The notes under the pieces: model-generated
Seen by the model: the letters and a program-made list of their open reading frames with translations, nothing else
Told to the model about the DNA's origin: nothing
Database searches by the model: none
NCBI GenBank assembly: GCA_024860865.1
Contig: JACRDV010000135.1
Coordinates: 1 to 7,488 of the forward strand
Length of the DNA: 7,488 nt
Source of the DNA: JACRDV01 sp024860865 [NCBI: Methanobacteriota archaeon]
GTDB taxonomy: Archaea; JACRDV01
Direction: 5' to 3'
Translations under genes and position numbers: made by a program
Shown: positions 1-6,254 of the stretch, piece by piece
How the letters are laid out: each line of letters starts with the position of its first letter
Position numbering within the stretch: position 1 is the first letter of the stretch

Positions 1-187
1 TCTAAAAAGAGAAACATGCTGAAAGAGGTCAAGCTAAAGTTTTTGTTTTATAATTCAATAATTAAGTTCGATCATACTGGAAAGGTTCCTTGGAGAAATT
101 AAAAAATTTTGGGAACAAATAGTTAAAAATCCATCAAAAGGTAGTTATGCAACAAAGCAGAAAAGTGAAAATGTTTATATTGGTTAA
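1..187 (+). pseudogene. Possible decayed 3' end of an unidentified gene
   Basis: The first 187 bases have no complete gene. One frame is open from the window edge to a TAA at 100-102. A second frame, shifted by one base, is open from 62 to a TAA at 185-187 and reads like ordinary protein (residues such as ERFLGEIKKFWEQIVKNPSK), but it has no ATG, GTG or TTG start. The simplest reading is the frameshifted C-terminus of a gene that begins left of the window. It could equally be chance open frames in A-rich DNA. I do not recognise the family. Confidence 0.25.
166..180 (+). promoter_or_regulatory. Putative archaeal promoter of the toxin-antitoxin pair
   Basis: A TATA-like TTTATAT at 174-180 follows a purine-rich GAAAA stretch that could act as the TFB recognition element. 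The box centre lies about 42 bases before the antitoxin ATG at 219. With the usual archaeal spacing of about 26 bases, transcription would start near 203 and leave a leader of about 15 bases, just long enough to hold the SD. Prediction from motif and spacing only. Confidence 0.4.
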
Positions 188-205
188 AGGTCCAATGATT
201 TTTTA

Positions 206-212
206 AAAGGTG
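206..212 (+). promoter_or_regulatory. Ribosome binding site that fixes the antitoxin start
   Basis: AAAGGTG matches the archaeal SD consensus and sits 6 bases before the ATG at 219. An in-frame GTG at 210-212 is part of this SD itself and has no SD of its own at the right distance. The ATG at 219 is therefore the better start, three codons shorter than the longest open frame. Confidence 0.65.
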
Positions 213-218
213 AATAAA

Positions 219-410
219 ATGCCTATATCTGCTGTATACAGAAAAGGAGTCATTAAACCTTTAATTGAGGTTGATTTAAAGGAGAACGAAGAGATTGAGA
301 TAGAGATAAAGAGGAAAAAGAGTGTTGTGGACGAGCTTGCAGGCTTAATTAAGGCAAAACCCGAAATCGTAGATGAAGTTGTAGAAAATGAAGAGCTCTA
401 CGAATTCTAG
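219..410 (+). CDS. AF2212-like (DUF104) type II antitoxin
   Basis: This 63-residue protein is the likely antitoxin of the PIN toxin encoded next to it. Its N-terminus reads MPISAVYRKGVIKPLIEVDL, followed by an acidic EIEIEIK strand. That is the pattern of the AF2212-like/DUF104 family: a short beta segment, G-x-(I/L)-K-P-L, then an acidic strand. The C-terminal half is helical and strongly acidic (rich in Glu and Val), as expected of a segment that wraps around and blocks a basic toxin groove. Length is normal for the family. Family members commonly sit directly upstream of PIN-domain RNases and are thought to neutralise them and often repress their own promoter; neither is tested here. Its last 23 bases overlap the toxin gene, which suggests translational coupling. 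Codons lean to GAG and ATA, unlike the carAB-argG block. The start is set by the AGGTG-type SD. Confidence 0.75.
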   Translation: MPISAVYRKGVIKPLIEVDLKENEEIEIEIKRKKSVVDELAGLIKAKPEIVDEVVENEELYEF

Positions 411-905
411 TTTGGAGGAAATTCCATCTGGCGTTTTAGTCTATATTGATTCCAACATTTTTATATACCATGCTACTGGGCATGCCAAATACTCCACATC
501 CTGCGAAAAGTTTCTGAGGAGGGTGGAGGAGGGCAACTTAGAGGGTATAACATCTGCAGTTACTCTTAGCGAAGTTTTGCAGAAGCTTATTTTGATAGAA
601 GTTTCTGAAAGAGAGAACATAAAACCGTGGCAGGTTTTGAGACGTATAAAGCAAGTGCCTGAGATTTTAGCCATTTTGGACAAACCTACAGAAGCGATAG
701 AGAAAATTGAGAAGATTAAAAACTTGAGAATTGTTCCGCTTACAAAGAAATTGTAGAATCTGCCAGAACTTACATTAAGAGTGCACATCTAATGTCAATT
801 GATTCTACGCATGCTGCTACTGCAAAAACTTACAACATATCTAACATTGCAACTAACGACATTGACTTCGAAAGGGTAGAGTTCCTGAAAGTATGGAAGC
901 CCTGA
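388..905 (+). pseudogene. VapC-like PIN-domain toxin, split by a frameshift
   Basis: This is a PIN-domain endoribonuclease gene, the toxin partner of the preceding antitoxin, broken into two frames. The first frame runs from ATG 388 to TAG 754-756 (122 residues). It holds the first PIN acidic residue, Asp21 in YIDSNIFIY, and the second, Glu62 in SAVTLSEV. The rest of the fold continues in the frame one base back, up to a TGA at 903-905. That part reads SIDSTHAATA, IATNDIDFERV and LKVWKP, which carry the third (codon 801-803) and fourth (codon 858-860) acidic positions and the usual PIN C-terminus. The second frame is closed by a TAA at 717-719, so the break lies within about 720-756; one missing base would restore a protein of about 172 residues. 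The truncated product would lack half of the metal site and is probably inactive. No classical slippery heptamer is visible, so mutation or a sequencing error is likelier than programmed frameshifting. The start is uncertain: the ATG at 388 has only a weak SD, but LEEIPSG before the first Asp looks like a normal N-terminus for this subfamily. Confidence 0.75.
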
Positions 906-966
906 AAGATAACTTGAGATTTAAACCTAAGGAAAAGTGGAATATAAAATGAAACTATTTTCAAAA
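906..966. other. Convergent intergenic gap
   Basis: This AT-rich 61-base gap lies between the end of the split toxin gene and the stop codon of the minus-strand ACT gene. No gene is seen. Several TTTT runs lie on the minus-strand side and could end that transcript, but none stands out. Confidence 0.5.
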
Positions 967-1647
967 TTAATCAATTTTTTTGCTTATATCAACCAATTTG
1001 CTGATAACTTCATAAGCTTCAATTGCTTTTTTGCCCTCAACAATAAATGTAGTGTGAGTAAAACTTGACACCAACTCAACCACACTTATATTATATCTCG
1101 CTAAGACAATAGCCATTTCAGATATAACACCGGGCGTCTCAGCAATTTCCTCTGGACTATCAATAAGAATTGCTGCGAGATTTTTTCTTAATTGAAGAAT
1201 GCTTTCTTTTTTTAAAAACTTTAGAATTTCATTTAAATAGCGTTGATTAACTACTATTGTTACTGCACTAGGATTTTGAATTGTATAAAATAATTCGCCA
1301 CCACGCTTTGAAACAGCTTCTCTTAGCTTTTCTAGTTGTTTAGGTAGCTCCCAACTCATTTTTATAGTTAAAACTGCAATATCCCGCTGTAAACCTACAG
1401 AACTTTTACTAAGTACTTTAAATCTAGGTGCAACTTTGGTTTCTTTTCCTTTAAACGAATTGGCATATCTCCGAACAACAGTAGAAATTGTTTCTAAATT
1501 GACCTTTTTCGTACAAAGCTCTCTTGCAACATCCTCTTCGATAGCTCTGGCTAGACCTCGGTAATTAATAGCTCCTGATTTTAAGTAATCTTCAATAAAT
1601 GGAAATTTGATCAAAGCTTTTCTAGTGGCTTCTGCCAGTGAAACCAA
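967..1647 (-). CDS. HTH-like plus ACT-domain protein, probable amino-acid-responsive regulator
   Basis: This 226-residue soluble protein probably senses an amino acid and controls genes or enzymes of amino-acid metabolism. Residues about 11-62 look like a small helical, HTH-like module (FPFIEDYLKSGAINYRGLAR, then a helix ending in STVVRRYA), as in archaeal proteins annotated as ACT-containing regulators of amino-acid metabolism. Residues about 88-146 have an ACT-like alternation of strands and helices (IAVLTIKM, a helix, AVTIVVNQ). Residues 157-219 form a clearer ACT domain: LAAILIDSP, then TPGVISEMAIVLARYNISVVEL, split here as TPGVISEMAIVL and ARYNISVVEL, then SSFTHTTFIV. The start is TTG 1647-1645, chosen because AGGTG lies 5 bases upstream and no in-frame ATG or GTG precedes it. 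The gene is divergent from carA, with 122 bases between, and convergent with the toxin remnant. The ligand is unknown; arginine or another aspartate/glutamate-family amino acid would suit the context, but that is inference. No catalytic motif is seen. Confidence 0.7.
   Translation of the reverse strand: MVSLAEATRKALIKFPFIEDYLKSGAINYRGLARAIEEDVARELCTKKVNLETISTVVRRYANSFKGKETKVAPRFKVLSKSSVGLQRDIAVLTIKMSWELPKQLEKLREAVSKRGGELFYTIQNPSAVTIVVNQRYLNEILKFLKKESILQLRKNLAAILIDSPEEIAETPGVISEMAIVLARYNISVVELVSSFTHTTFIVEGKKAIEAYEVISKLVDISKKID
975..981 (+). terminator. T-run, possible terminator of the toxin-antitoxin transcript
   Basis: Seven consecutive T residues lie 70 bases past the toxin remnant on the plus strand. 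Archaeal termination commonly needs only such a run. It falls inside the 3' end of the convergent ACT gene, where it encodes lysines on the other strand, so it may be coincidental. Confidence 0.3.
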
Positions 1648-1652
1648 GGTAA

Positions 1653-1657
1653 CACCT
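1653..1657 (-). promoter_or_regulatory. Ribosome binding site supporting the TTG start of the ACT gene
   Basis: Read on the minus strand this is AGGTG, followed by 5 bases (TTACC) and then TTG. It is the only good SD near the 5' end of the gene and decides the start. Confidence 0.55.
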
Positions 1658-1679
1658 GGGTCTTTTTTTGTTTTATTTT

Positions 1680-1704
1680 AGACTTTTTATGTCTTAAATG
1701 TCTT
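1680..1704. repeat. Short direct repeat and imperfect inverted repeat, candidate operator
   Basis: ATGTCTT occurs at 1689-1695 and again at 1698-1704, a 9-base period. The first copy also pairs with AGAC at 1680-1683 to form an imperfect inverted repeat (TTTAGAC, 7 bases, GTCTTAAA). The element overlaps the candidate TATA boxes of the ACT gene and ends about 15 bases upstream of the carA TATA box. A regulator bound here could affect both genes. The motif is short and the region AT-rich, so chance is possible. Confidence 0.3.
1682..1700 (-). promoter_or_regulatory. Candidate TATA region for the ACT regulator gene
   Basis: On the minus strand two AT-rich boxes, CATTTAAG (about 1700-1693) and ACATAAAAAG (1691-1682), lie about 40-48 bases before the TTG start. 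Either would place transcription start about 14-22 bases ahead of the start codon, which fits the SD. I cannot choose between them. Confidence 0.3.
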
Positions 1705-1710
1705 CTATAT

Positions 1711-1727
1711 GACGCAAATTATATAAG
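1711..1727 (+). promoter_or_regulatory. Putative archaeal promoter of carA(B)
   Basis: TATATAAG at 1720-1727 is the best TATA box in the divergent intergenic region. It is preceded by GACGCAAAT, which resembles a TFB recognition element. The box centre is about 46 bases before the carA ATG, predicting a start near 1749 and a 5' leader of about 20 bases. The leader has only a weak SD (AGGGT at 1754-1758, rather far from the ATG). No other convincing TATA box precedes carB, so carA and carB are probably transcribed together from here. Confidence 0.55.
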
Positions 1728-1769
1728 ATAAGTTCTTATTCAATGATTTTTTTAGGGTAACAAAAAACA

Positions 1770-2858
1770 ATGAAAGCAACACTCGCCTTAGAAGATGGAA
1801 CCATAGTAAAAGGAACCGGTTTTGGCGCTGAAAAAGAATCCTTAGGCGAGGTTGTTTTTAATACATCTATGTGCGGCTATGTTGAATCATTGACTGACCC
1901 CTCTTATAACGGCCAAATTTTAATGTCAACTTATCCTTTAATTGGAAATTATAAGGTTGATGAAGATTGGTTTGAGTCGCATCGAATTTGGGTCGAGGGT
2001 TTCATAGTAAGAGAAGTTTGCGAAAAGCCATCTCATTGGAAAGCAGTTAAAATTCTCGATGAATTTTTAAGAGAATACGGCATCCCTGGGATGCAGGGCG
2101 TTGATACGAGAGCACTAACGATTAAAATCCGAAAGTATGGAGTAATGAAAGGAGCCCTGTTAACTTACACAGGTGCTGATCCAGATTTTAATGAATTACT
2201 CGAAAAAGCTAGAAGACAACCTTCTACTTCTGAAATAGATCTCGTGGCTGAAGCTACGCGCGATAAGATTACTCGTTTTGATGCTAAAGGTGAGTTTGAA
2301 GTAGTTTTAATTGATTGTGGTGTAAAACTTAACATCGTTCGAAGTTTATTGAAACGAGGAATCTCAGTTATTGCGGTACCAGCGAAAACTCCTGCAAGTG
2401 AAATTAAAGCTTTTAATCCAGATGGTATCGTAATTTCAAATGGTCCGGGCGACCCAGCTGTTATAACTTATGTTCATGAAACAGTCAAGAAACTGCTTCC
2501 TAATTATCCTATTATAGGAATTTGTCTTGGACACCAAATTCTTGCGCTAGCTTCTGGAGCTAAAACATACAAATTAAAGTTTGGACATCGAGGTGTAAAT
2601 GTTCCAGTTGGTGATATAGTCACTGAAAAAGTCTATATCACTACACAAAACCATGGCTTTGCGGTAAATGCAAGCTCATTAGATAGAACTGACTTCAAAA
2701 TCAAATACAAAAATCTTAATGACAATAGCGTAGAAGGAATGACGCATAAGGAATTACCCATAATAAGTGTCCAATGGCATCCAGAACATTCGCCCGGTCC
2801 TCAAGATACAAACTTTCTTTTTGATGATTTTTTAGAAGTGGTTAAGGAGTATCAATAA
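1770..2858 (+). CDS. carA: Carbamoyl-phosphate synthase small (glutaminase) subunit
   Basis: CarA hydrolyses glutamine and passes the ammonia through a tunnel to CarB for cytoplasmic carbamoyl phosphate synthesis, the shared entry to arginine and pyrimidines. The 362 residues are near the usual length (about 360-380). Residues 1-150 form the CarA-specific N-terminal domain, with the family signatures LEDGTIVKGTGFGA, a GYVESLTDPSY segment at 36-46 and GVDTRALT at 110-117. Residues about 177-358 are the class I (triad) amidotransferase domain: the loop NGPGDP at 224-229, the nucleophile Cys252 in GICLGHQ, QNHGFAV at 293-299, and His337 with Glu339 in QWHPEHSPGP. All triad residues are present, so the enzyme should be active. 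The start ATG begins MKATLALEDG, the normal family N-terminus. The stop codon shares one base with the ATG of a small ORF, and an SD for that ORF lies inside the last codons of carA. First gene of a carA-carB unit. Confidence 0.97.
   Translation: MKATLALEDGTIVKGTGFGAEKESLGEVVFNTSMCGYVESLTDPSYNGQILMSTYPLIGNYKVDEDWFESHRIWVEGFIVREVCEKPSHWKAVKILDEFLREYGIPGMQGVDTRALTIKIRKYGVMKGALLTYTGADPDFNELLEKARRQPSTSEIDLVAEATRDKITRFDAKGEFEVVLIDCGVKLNIVRSLLKRGISVIAVPAKTPASEIKAFNPDGIVISNGPGDPAVITYVHETVKKLLPNYPIIGICLGHQILALASGAKTYKLKFGHRGVNVPVGDIVTEKVYITTQNHGFAVNASSLDRTDFKIKYKNLNDNSVEGMTHKELPIISVQWHPEHSPGPQDTNFLFDDFLEVVKEYQ
2844..2849 (+). promoter_or_regulatory. Strong ribosome binding site inside the carA 3' end
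   Basis: AAGGAG lies 8 bases before the ATG at 2858, which overlaps the carA stop (TAATG). It is one of the best SD motifs in the window, yet it is 81 bases from the carB start. It therefore points to initiation at the small ORF, not directly at carB. Confidence 0.55.
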
Positions 2859-2938
2859 TGTCACGAGAAAAAGGAATGGTTGAGAGAAGACTGCAGAAAA
2901 ATCGTACTATCTATATGGGATTAGGACTTTATGCCTAA
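2858..2938 (+). CDS. Possible 26-codon linker ORF between carA and carB
   Basis: An ATG overlapping the carA stop opens a 26-codon frame. It begins MSREKGMVERRLQKN, ends YMGLGLYA, and stops at TAA 2936-2938, just after the carB ATG at 2931-2933. It has a well-placed AAGGAG SD; carB has only a weak AGGA at 2923-2926. This layout suggests that ribosomes finishing carA reinitiate on the small ORF and end on top of the carB start, coupling CarA and CarB output. The peptide is basic in its first half. I recognise no family, and it lacks the run of arginine codons that an arginine attenuator leader would show. It may be a pure coupling device, a small protein, or a chance frame in a 72-base spacer. 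Confidence 0.4.
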   Translation: MSREKGMVERRLQKNRTIYMGLGLYA

Positions 2939-5900
2939 ACGAAAAGATCTTAAGAAAATCATGGTAATTGGGTCTGGACCGATCCAGATTGGTCAGGCGG
3001 CAGAATTCGACTACTCTGGATCCCAAGCCTGTAAAGCGTTGCGTGAAGAAGGAGTGACTACTGTTCTAGTTAATTCAAATCCTGCTACTATCCAAACAGA
3101 TACCGATATTGCTGATATCGTTTACATTGAGCCCTTAGTGCCTGAAACAGTAGCAGAGATAATTAGAAAAGAAAAGCCGGATGCATTGCTCCCAACTATG
3201 GGTGGGCAAACTGGACTAAACTTGGCTGTCCAACTCAAAGAGATCGGTGTCTTAGATGAAGTTGGAGTTGAAGTAATTGGTAGTTCAATTGAATCAATTG
3301 TAGCTGCTGAAGATAGAAAACAGTTCAATGATCTGATGATAAGGATTGGCGAACCAGTACCAAAGTCAGTTGAAATTCATTCTCTTGAAGAAGCACTATC
3401 TGTTGTTGATGAATTAGGCGGTTATCCGCTCCTTTGTAGACCAAGCTTTTGTTTAGGTGGAACCGGATCTGGAGTTGCTCATAATGAAGAAGAATTGAAA
3501 AGAATAGTCAGATATGGTTTAGACGTCAGTTTGAACAAAACAGTAGCTATGGACCAATGCGTGCTGGGTTGGAAAGAATTTGAATATGAAGTGATGAGAG
3601 ATTCTGCTGATAATTGTATCACAGTTTGTAATATGGAAAATATTGATCCAATGGGAATTCATACTGGAGAGAGCATTGTAGTTGCTCCAGCTCAAACCCT
3701 TGCTGATAATGAACATCAAATATTGCGGTCAGTTGCATTAAAAGTTATTAGAACCTTAAAACTAAACGGCGGATGCAATATTCAGTTTGCTGTTAATCCT
3801 GAAAAATTTGAATACTATGTTATTGAAGTTAATCCTAGGGTCAGCCGCTCTTCTGCTCTTGCTTCAAAAGCAACCGGTTATCCAATTGCTAGAATCGGAG
3901 CTAAATTAGCACTTGAGATGACTTTGGACAAAATTCCAAATGATGTTACAAAAGAAACACCAGCTTCATTTGAACCAACGCTTGATTATGTTGTAGTAAA
4001 AATCCCTCGTTGGCCCTTTGACAAATTTAGGGAAGCTGATCAAACAATCGGAACTCAAATGAAATCGACTGGAGAAGTAATGGCTATTGGGAGAACTTTC
4101 GAAGAAGCACTCCAAAAAGCAATTAGATCCCTTGATATCGGAAGGTTTGGGCTCGGAGCAGACGGAAAAGATCAGCCTATTGCTGATATCAACCAACTTA
4201 AGAAATTGCTCGCTCACCCAACCGATAAAAGAATTTTCCATATAAGAGATGCTTTAAAACTTGGCTTGTCAGTTGAAGAAATTTATAAAATAACGAATAT
4301 CGACCCTTGGTTTATTTGGAAGATTAAAAGCATACTTAATATAGAGGAAAACCTGCAAAGCAAAAGCATACATGACAAAGATATGCCAAAACTGCTGAAG
4401 CAAGCGAAGAGAATTGGATTTTCTGATAGACAGCTCGCATTTTTGTTAAAAACAAATGAAAAAACAATTCGAGAACTTAGAAAAAAGGATCAAATAACTA
4501 CTTACAAAATGGTTGATACCTGCTCTGCTGAATTCGAAGCTAAAACACCATATTACTACTCAACATACGAGGAAGTAGATGAAGTTCCTATTTCAAAAAG
4601 AAAAAAGGTAATGATAATCGGCGGCGGGCCAATTAGGATTGGTCAAGGAATTGAGTTTGACTATTGCTGTGTGCACGCTGTTTTTGCGCTACGTGAGGAA
4701 GGGATTGAAGCAATCATAATTAACAACAATCCAGAAACTGTATCAACGGATTATGATACTTCAGACAAACTTTACTTTGAGCCTCTTATTTTTGAAGATG
4801 TAATGAATGTAATTGAAAAAGAAAAACCATATGGCGTAATTGTCCAATTTGGCGGCCAAACTCCCCTTAATTTAGCTGTTCCTCTTGCAAATGCTGAGGT
4901 AAATATTCTTGGGACTTCAGCTGAGAATATCGATATCGCAGAGGATAGAGAACGGTTTAATAAATTGCTTAGAAAGCTAAACATCCCCCAGCCAGAAGGT
5001 GGCACAGGTTTTTCACTTGAGGATTGTAAGAGCATTGCATCGAAGTTGGGTTATCCCGTATTGGTTAGGCCAAGCTATGTACTTGGTGGACGCGCAATGG
5101 TTCGTGTGCATGACGAAACGGAGCTTGAACGTTACATAGAGGAAGCAGTGAGAGTTTCTGAAGAACATCCAATTTTAGTTGACAAGTTTATTTCACAAGC
5201 AATTGAAGTAGATGTTGACGCAGTTTCGGATGGAAAAAGGACATTCATCGGTGGAATATTAGAACATATTGAAGAAGCTGGAGTGCACTCTGGCGATGCT
5301 GCCATGGTTATGCCTCCTCAAACTCTAAGCGAAAAAGCAATTAAAACAATCAAGGACTATACGATTAGACTAGCTAAAGAGTTAAGTGTAATTGGATTAA
5401 TGAACGTACAATATGCTGTTAAAAATGATTTTGTTTATGTACTTGAAGTCAATCCAAGAGCTAGCAGGACTGTTCCATTTATAAGCAAAGCAATTGGAAT
5501 TCCTCTCGCTAAAGTTGCAACAAAAGTTATGTTGGGTTACACGCTCGATGATCTCGGAATCCCAGAAGAAGTTAGCTATCCCTATGTTTGTGTTAAGGAG
5601 TCAGTTTTTCCCTTTATTAAGCTGCCAGGAGTTGATCCCGTTCTCGGACCTGAAATGAAATCTACTGGAGAAGTAATGGGAATTGATGAAGACTTTGGAA
5701 AAGCGTATTTTAAGGCACAGCTAGCTGCTGGAAACAAGATTCCAGTTAAAGGCAAGATTTTCATCAGCATCAGAAAAGAAGATCAACCAGAAATAATTCC
5801 GATTGCTAAGAAATTTATAGAATTTGGATTCGAAATACTCGCAACTGACGGCACTGCCGAAGCGCTTAAAAAAGCAGGTATAGACTCAAGGGTTGTGCTA

Positions 5901-6194
5901 AAAGTTTCACAAGGGCGGCCAAATATCGTCGATTATATTAGGGGCGATGGTCTCCATCTAATAATTAATACTCCAACAGTTGGAAAAGATCCAGCAAGGG
6001 ATGGTTATACAATTAGAAGAGCAGCTGTTGACTTTGGAATACCATATATAACAACAATTGCCAGCGCAGAAGCTGCAGTTCAAGCTTTAGAAAGCGTATT
6101 AAAAGGAAAAATCTCAATTGGATCAATTAATGAATATCATAAAGAGGTTACGAGAATATTCGTTGCTGAAAAAGCTAATGCTGTTACTAGTTGA
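2931..6194 (+). CDS. carB: Carbamoyl-phosphate synthase large subunit
   Basis: CarB makes carbamoyl phosphate from bicarbonate, ammonia delivered by CarA and two ATP. At 1087 residues it is full length, an unsplit bacterial-type large subunit. The N-terminal carboxyphosphate half (1 to about 402) begins IMVIGSGPIQIGQAAEFDYS and has the glycine-rich ATP-grasp loop at 171-183 and the metal/ATP site EVNPRVSRSSA, with Glu299, Asn301 and Arg303. The oligomerisation domain (about 403-555) includes IYKITNIDPWFIWKI and ends near YYYSTYEEVDE. The carbamoyl-phosphate half (about 556-935) repeats the pattern: MIIGGGPIRIGQGIEFDY, RPSYVLGGRAM, and EVNPRASRTVPF with Glu839 and Asn841. The C-terminal MGS-like allosteric domain (about 938-1070) keeps ATDGTA (971-976), GRPNIVDYI and IINTPTVGK, positions near the phosphate-binding residues for nucleotide effectors in the E. 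coli enzyme, so UMP-type control is possible. Two loop residues in the N half are unusual (Cys174, Ser180). The start at MPKRKDLKK is the family norm and an in-frame stop lies just upstream. It overlaps the end of the small ORF. Confidence 0.97.
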   Translation: MPKRKDLKKIMVIGSGPIQIGQAAEFDYSGSQACKALREEGVTTVLVNSNPATIQTDTDIADIVYIEPLVPETVAEIIRKEKPDALLPTMGGQTGLNLAVQLKEIGVLDEVGVEVIGSSIESIVAAEDRKQFNDLMIRIGEPVPKSVEIHSLEEALSVVDELGGYPLLCRPSFCLGGTGSGVAHNEEELKRIVRYGLDVSLNKTVAMDQCVLGWKEFEYEVMRDSADNCITVCNMENIDPMGIHTGESIVVAPAQTLADNEHQILRSVALKVIRTLKLNGGCNIQFAVNPEKFEYYVIEVNPRVSRSSALASKATGYPIARIGAKLALEMTLDKIPNDVTKETPASFEPTLDYVVVKIPRWPFDKFREADQTIGTQMKSTGEVMAIGRTFEEALQKAIRSLDIGRFGLGADGKDQPIADINQLKKLLAHPTDKRIFHIRDALKLGLSVEEIYKITNIDPWFIWKIKSILNIEENLQSKSIHDKDMPKLLKQAKRIGFSDRQLAFLLKTNEKTIRELRKKDQITTYKMVDTCSAEFEAKTPYYYSTYEEVDEVPISKRKKVMIIGGGPIRIGQGIEFDYCCVHAVFALREEGIEAIIINNNPETVSTDYDTSDKLYFEPLIFEDVMNVIEKEKPYGVIVQFGGQTPLNLAVPLANAEVNILGTSAENIDIAEDRERFNKLLRKLNIPQPEGGTGFSLEDCKSIASKLGYPVLVRPSYVLGGRAMVRVHDETELERYIEEAVRVSEEHPILVDKFISQAIEVDVDAVSDGKRTFIGGILEHIEEAGVHSGDAAMVMPPQTLSEKAIKTIKDYTIRLAKELSVIGLMNVQYAVKNDFVYVLEVNPRASRTVPFISKAIGIPLAKVATKVMLGYTLDDLGIPEEVSYPYVCVKESVFPFIKLPGVDPVLGPEMKSTGEVMGIDEDFGKAYFKAQLAAGNKIPVKGKIFISIRKEDQPEIIPIAKKFIEFGFEILATDGTAEALKKAGIDSRVVLKVSQGRPNIVDYIRGDGLHLIINTPTVGKDPARDGYTIRRAAVDFGIPYITTIASAEAAVQALESVLKGKISIGSINEYHKEVTRIFVAEKANAVTS

Positions 6195-6201
6195 TTAAGA
6201 A

Positions 6202-6211
6202 TTTAAATATA
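6202..6211 (+). promoter_or_regulatory. Putative TATA box for argG
   Basis: TTTAAATATA begins eight bases after the carB stop, in a 67-base gap. Its centre is about 55 bases before the argG start, predicting a start site near 6233 and a leader of roughly 28 bases that would include the SD. argG may therefore be transcribed on its own as well as by read-through from carB. Confidence 0.45.
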
Positions 6212-6246
6212 TTTTAAGTTACAATTACATTGAACACTTTCGTTTT

Positions 6247-6254
6247 AAAGGAGG
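6247..6254 (+). promoter_or_regulatory. Strong ribosome binding site deciding the argG TTG start
   Basis: AAAGGAGG is a near-perfect SD placed 7 bases before TTG 6262-6264. It supports the non-ATG start, as does the protein, which begins [14 protein letters not shown], the normal N-terminus of the family. Confidence 0.75.

Noticed and set aside
210-212. GTG as the antitoxin start
   Set aside because: It is part of the AAAGGTG SD that serves the ATG at 219 and has no SD of its own.
741-756. Programmed -1 frameshift site in the toxin gene
   Set aside because: The A-rich stretch ACAAAGAAATTG does not form a classical X-XXY-YYZ slippery heptamer in the reading frame, and no strong downstream stem is evident. 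Mutation or error is simpler.
441-788. A 115-codon open frame on the minus strand across the toxin gene
   Set aside because: It lies antisense to a recognisable PIN domain and its product resembles no family; a shadow frame.
951-1020. ATG with an AT-rich box upstream on the plus strand after the toxin
   Set aside because: The frame runs antisense into the conserved ACT gene and shows no protein-like features.
2858-2938. Small ORF as a classic arginine or pyrimidine attenuator leader peptide
   Set aside because: It lacks clustered arginine codons, lies inside the operon rather than ahead of it, and no terminator/antiterminator hairpin is apparent. Coupling is the better reading.
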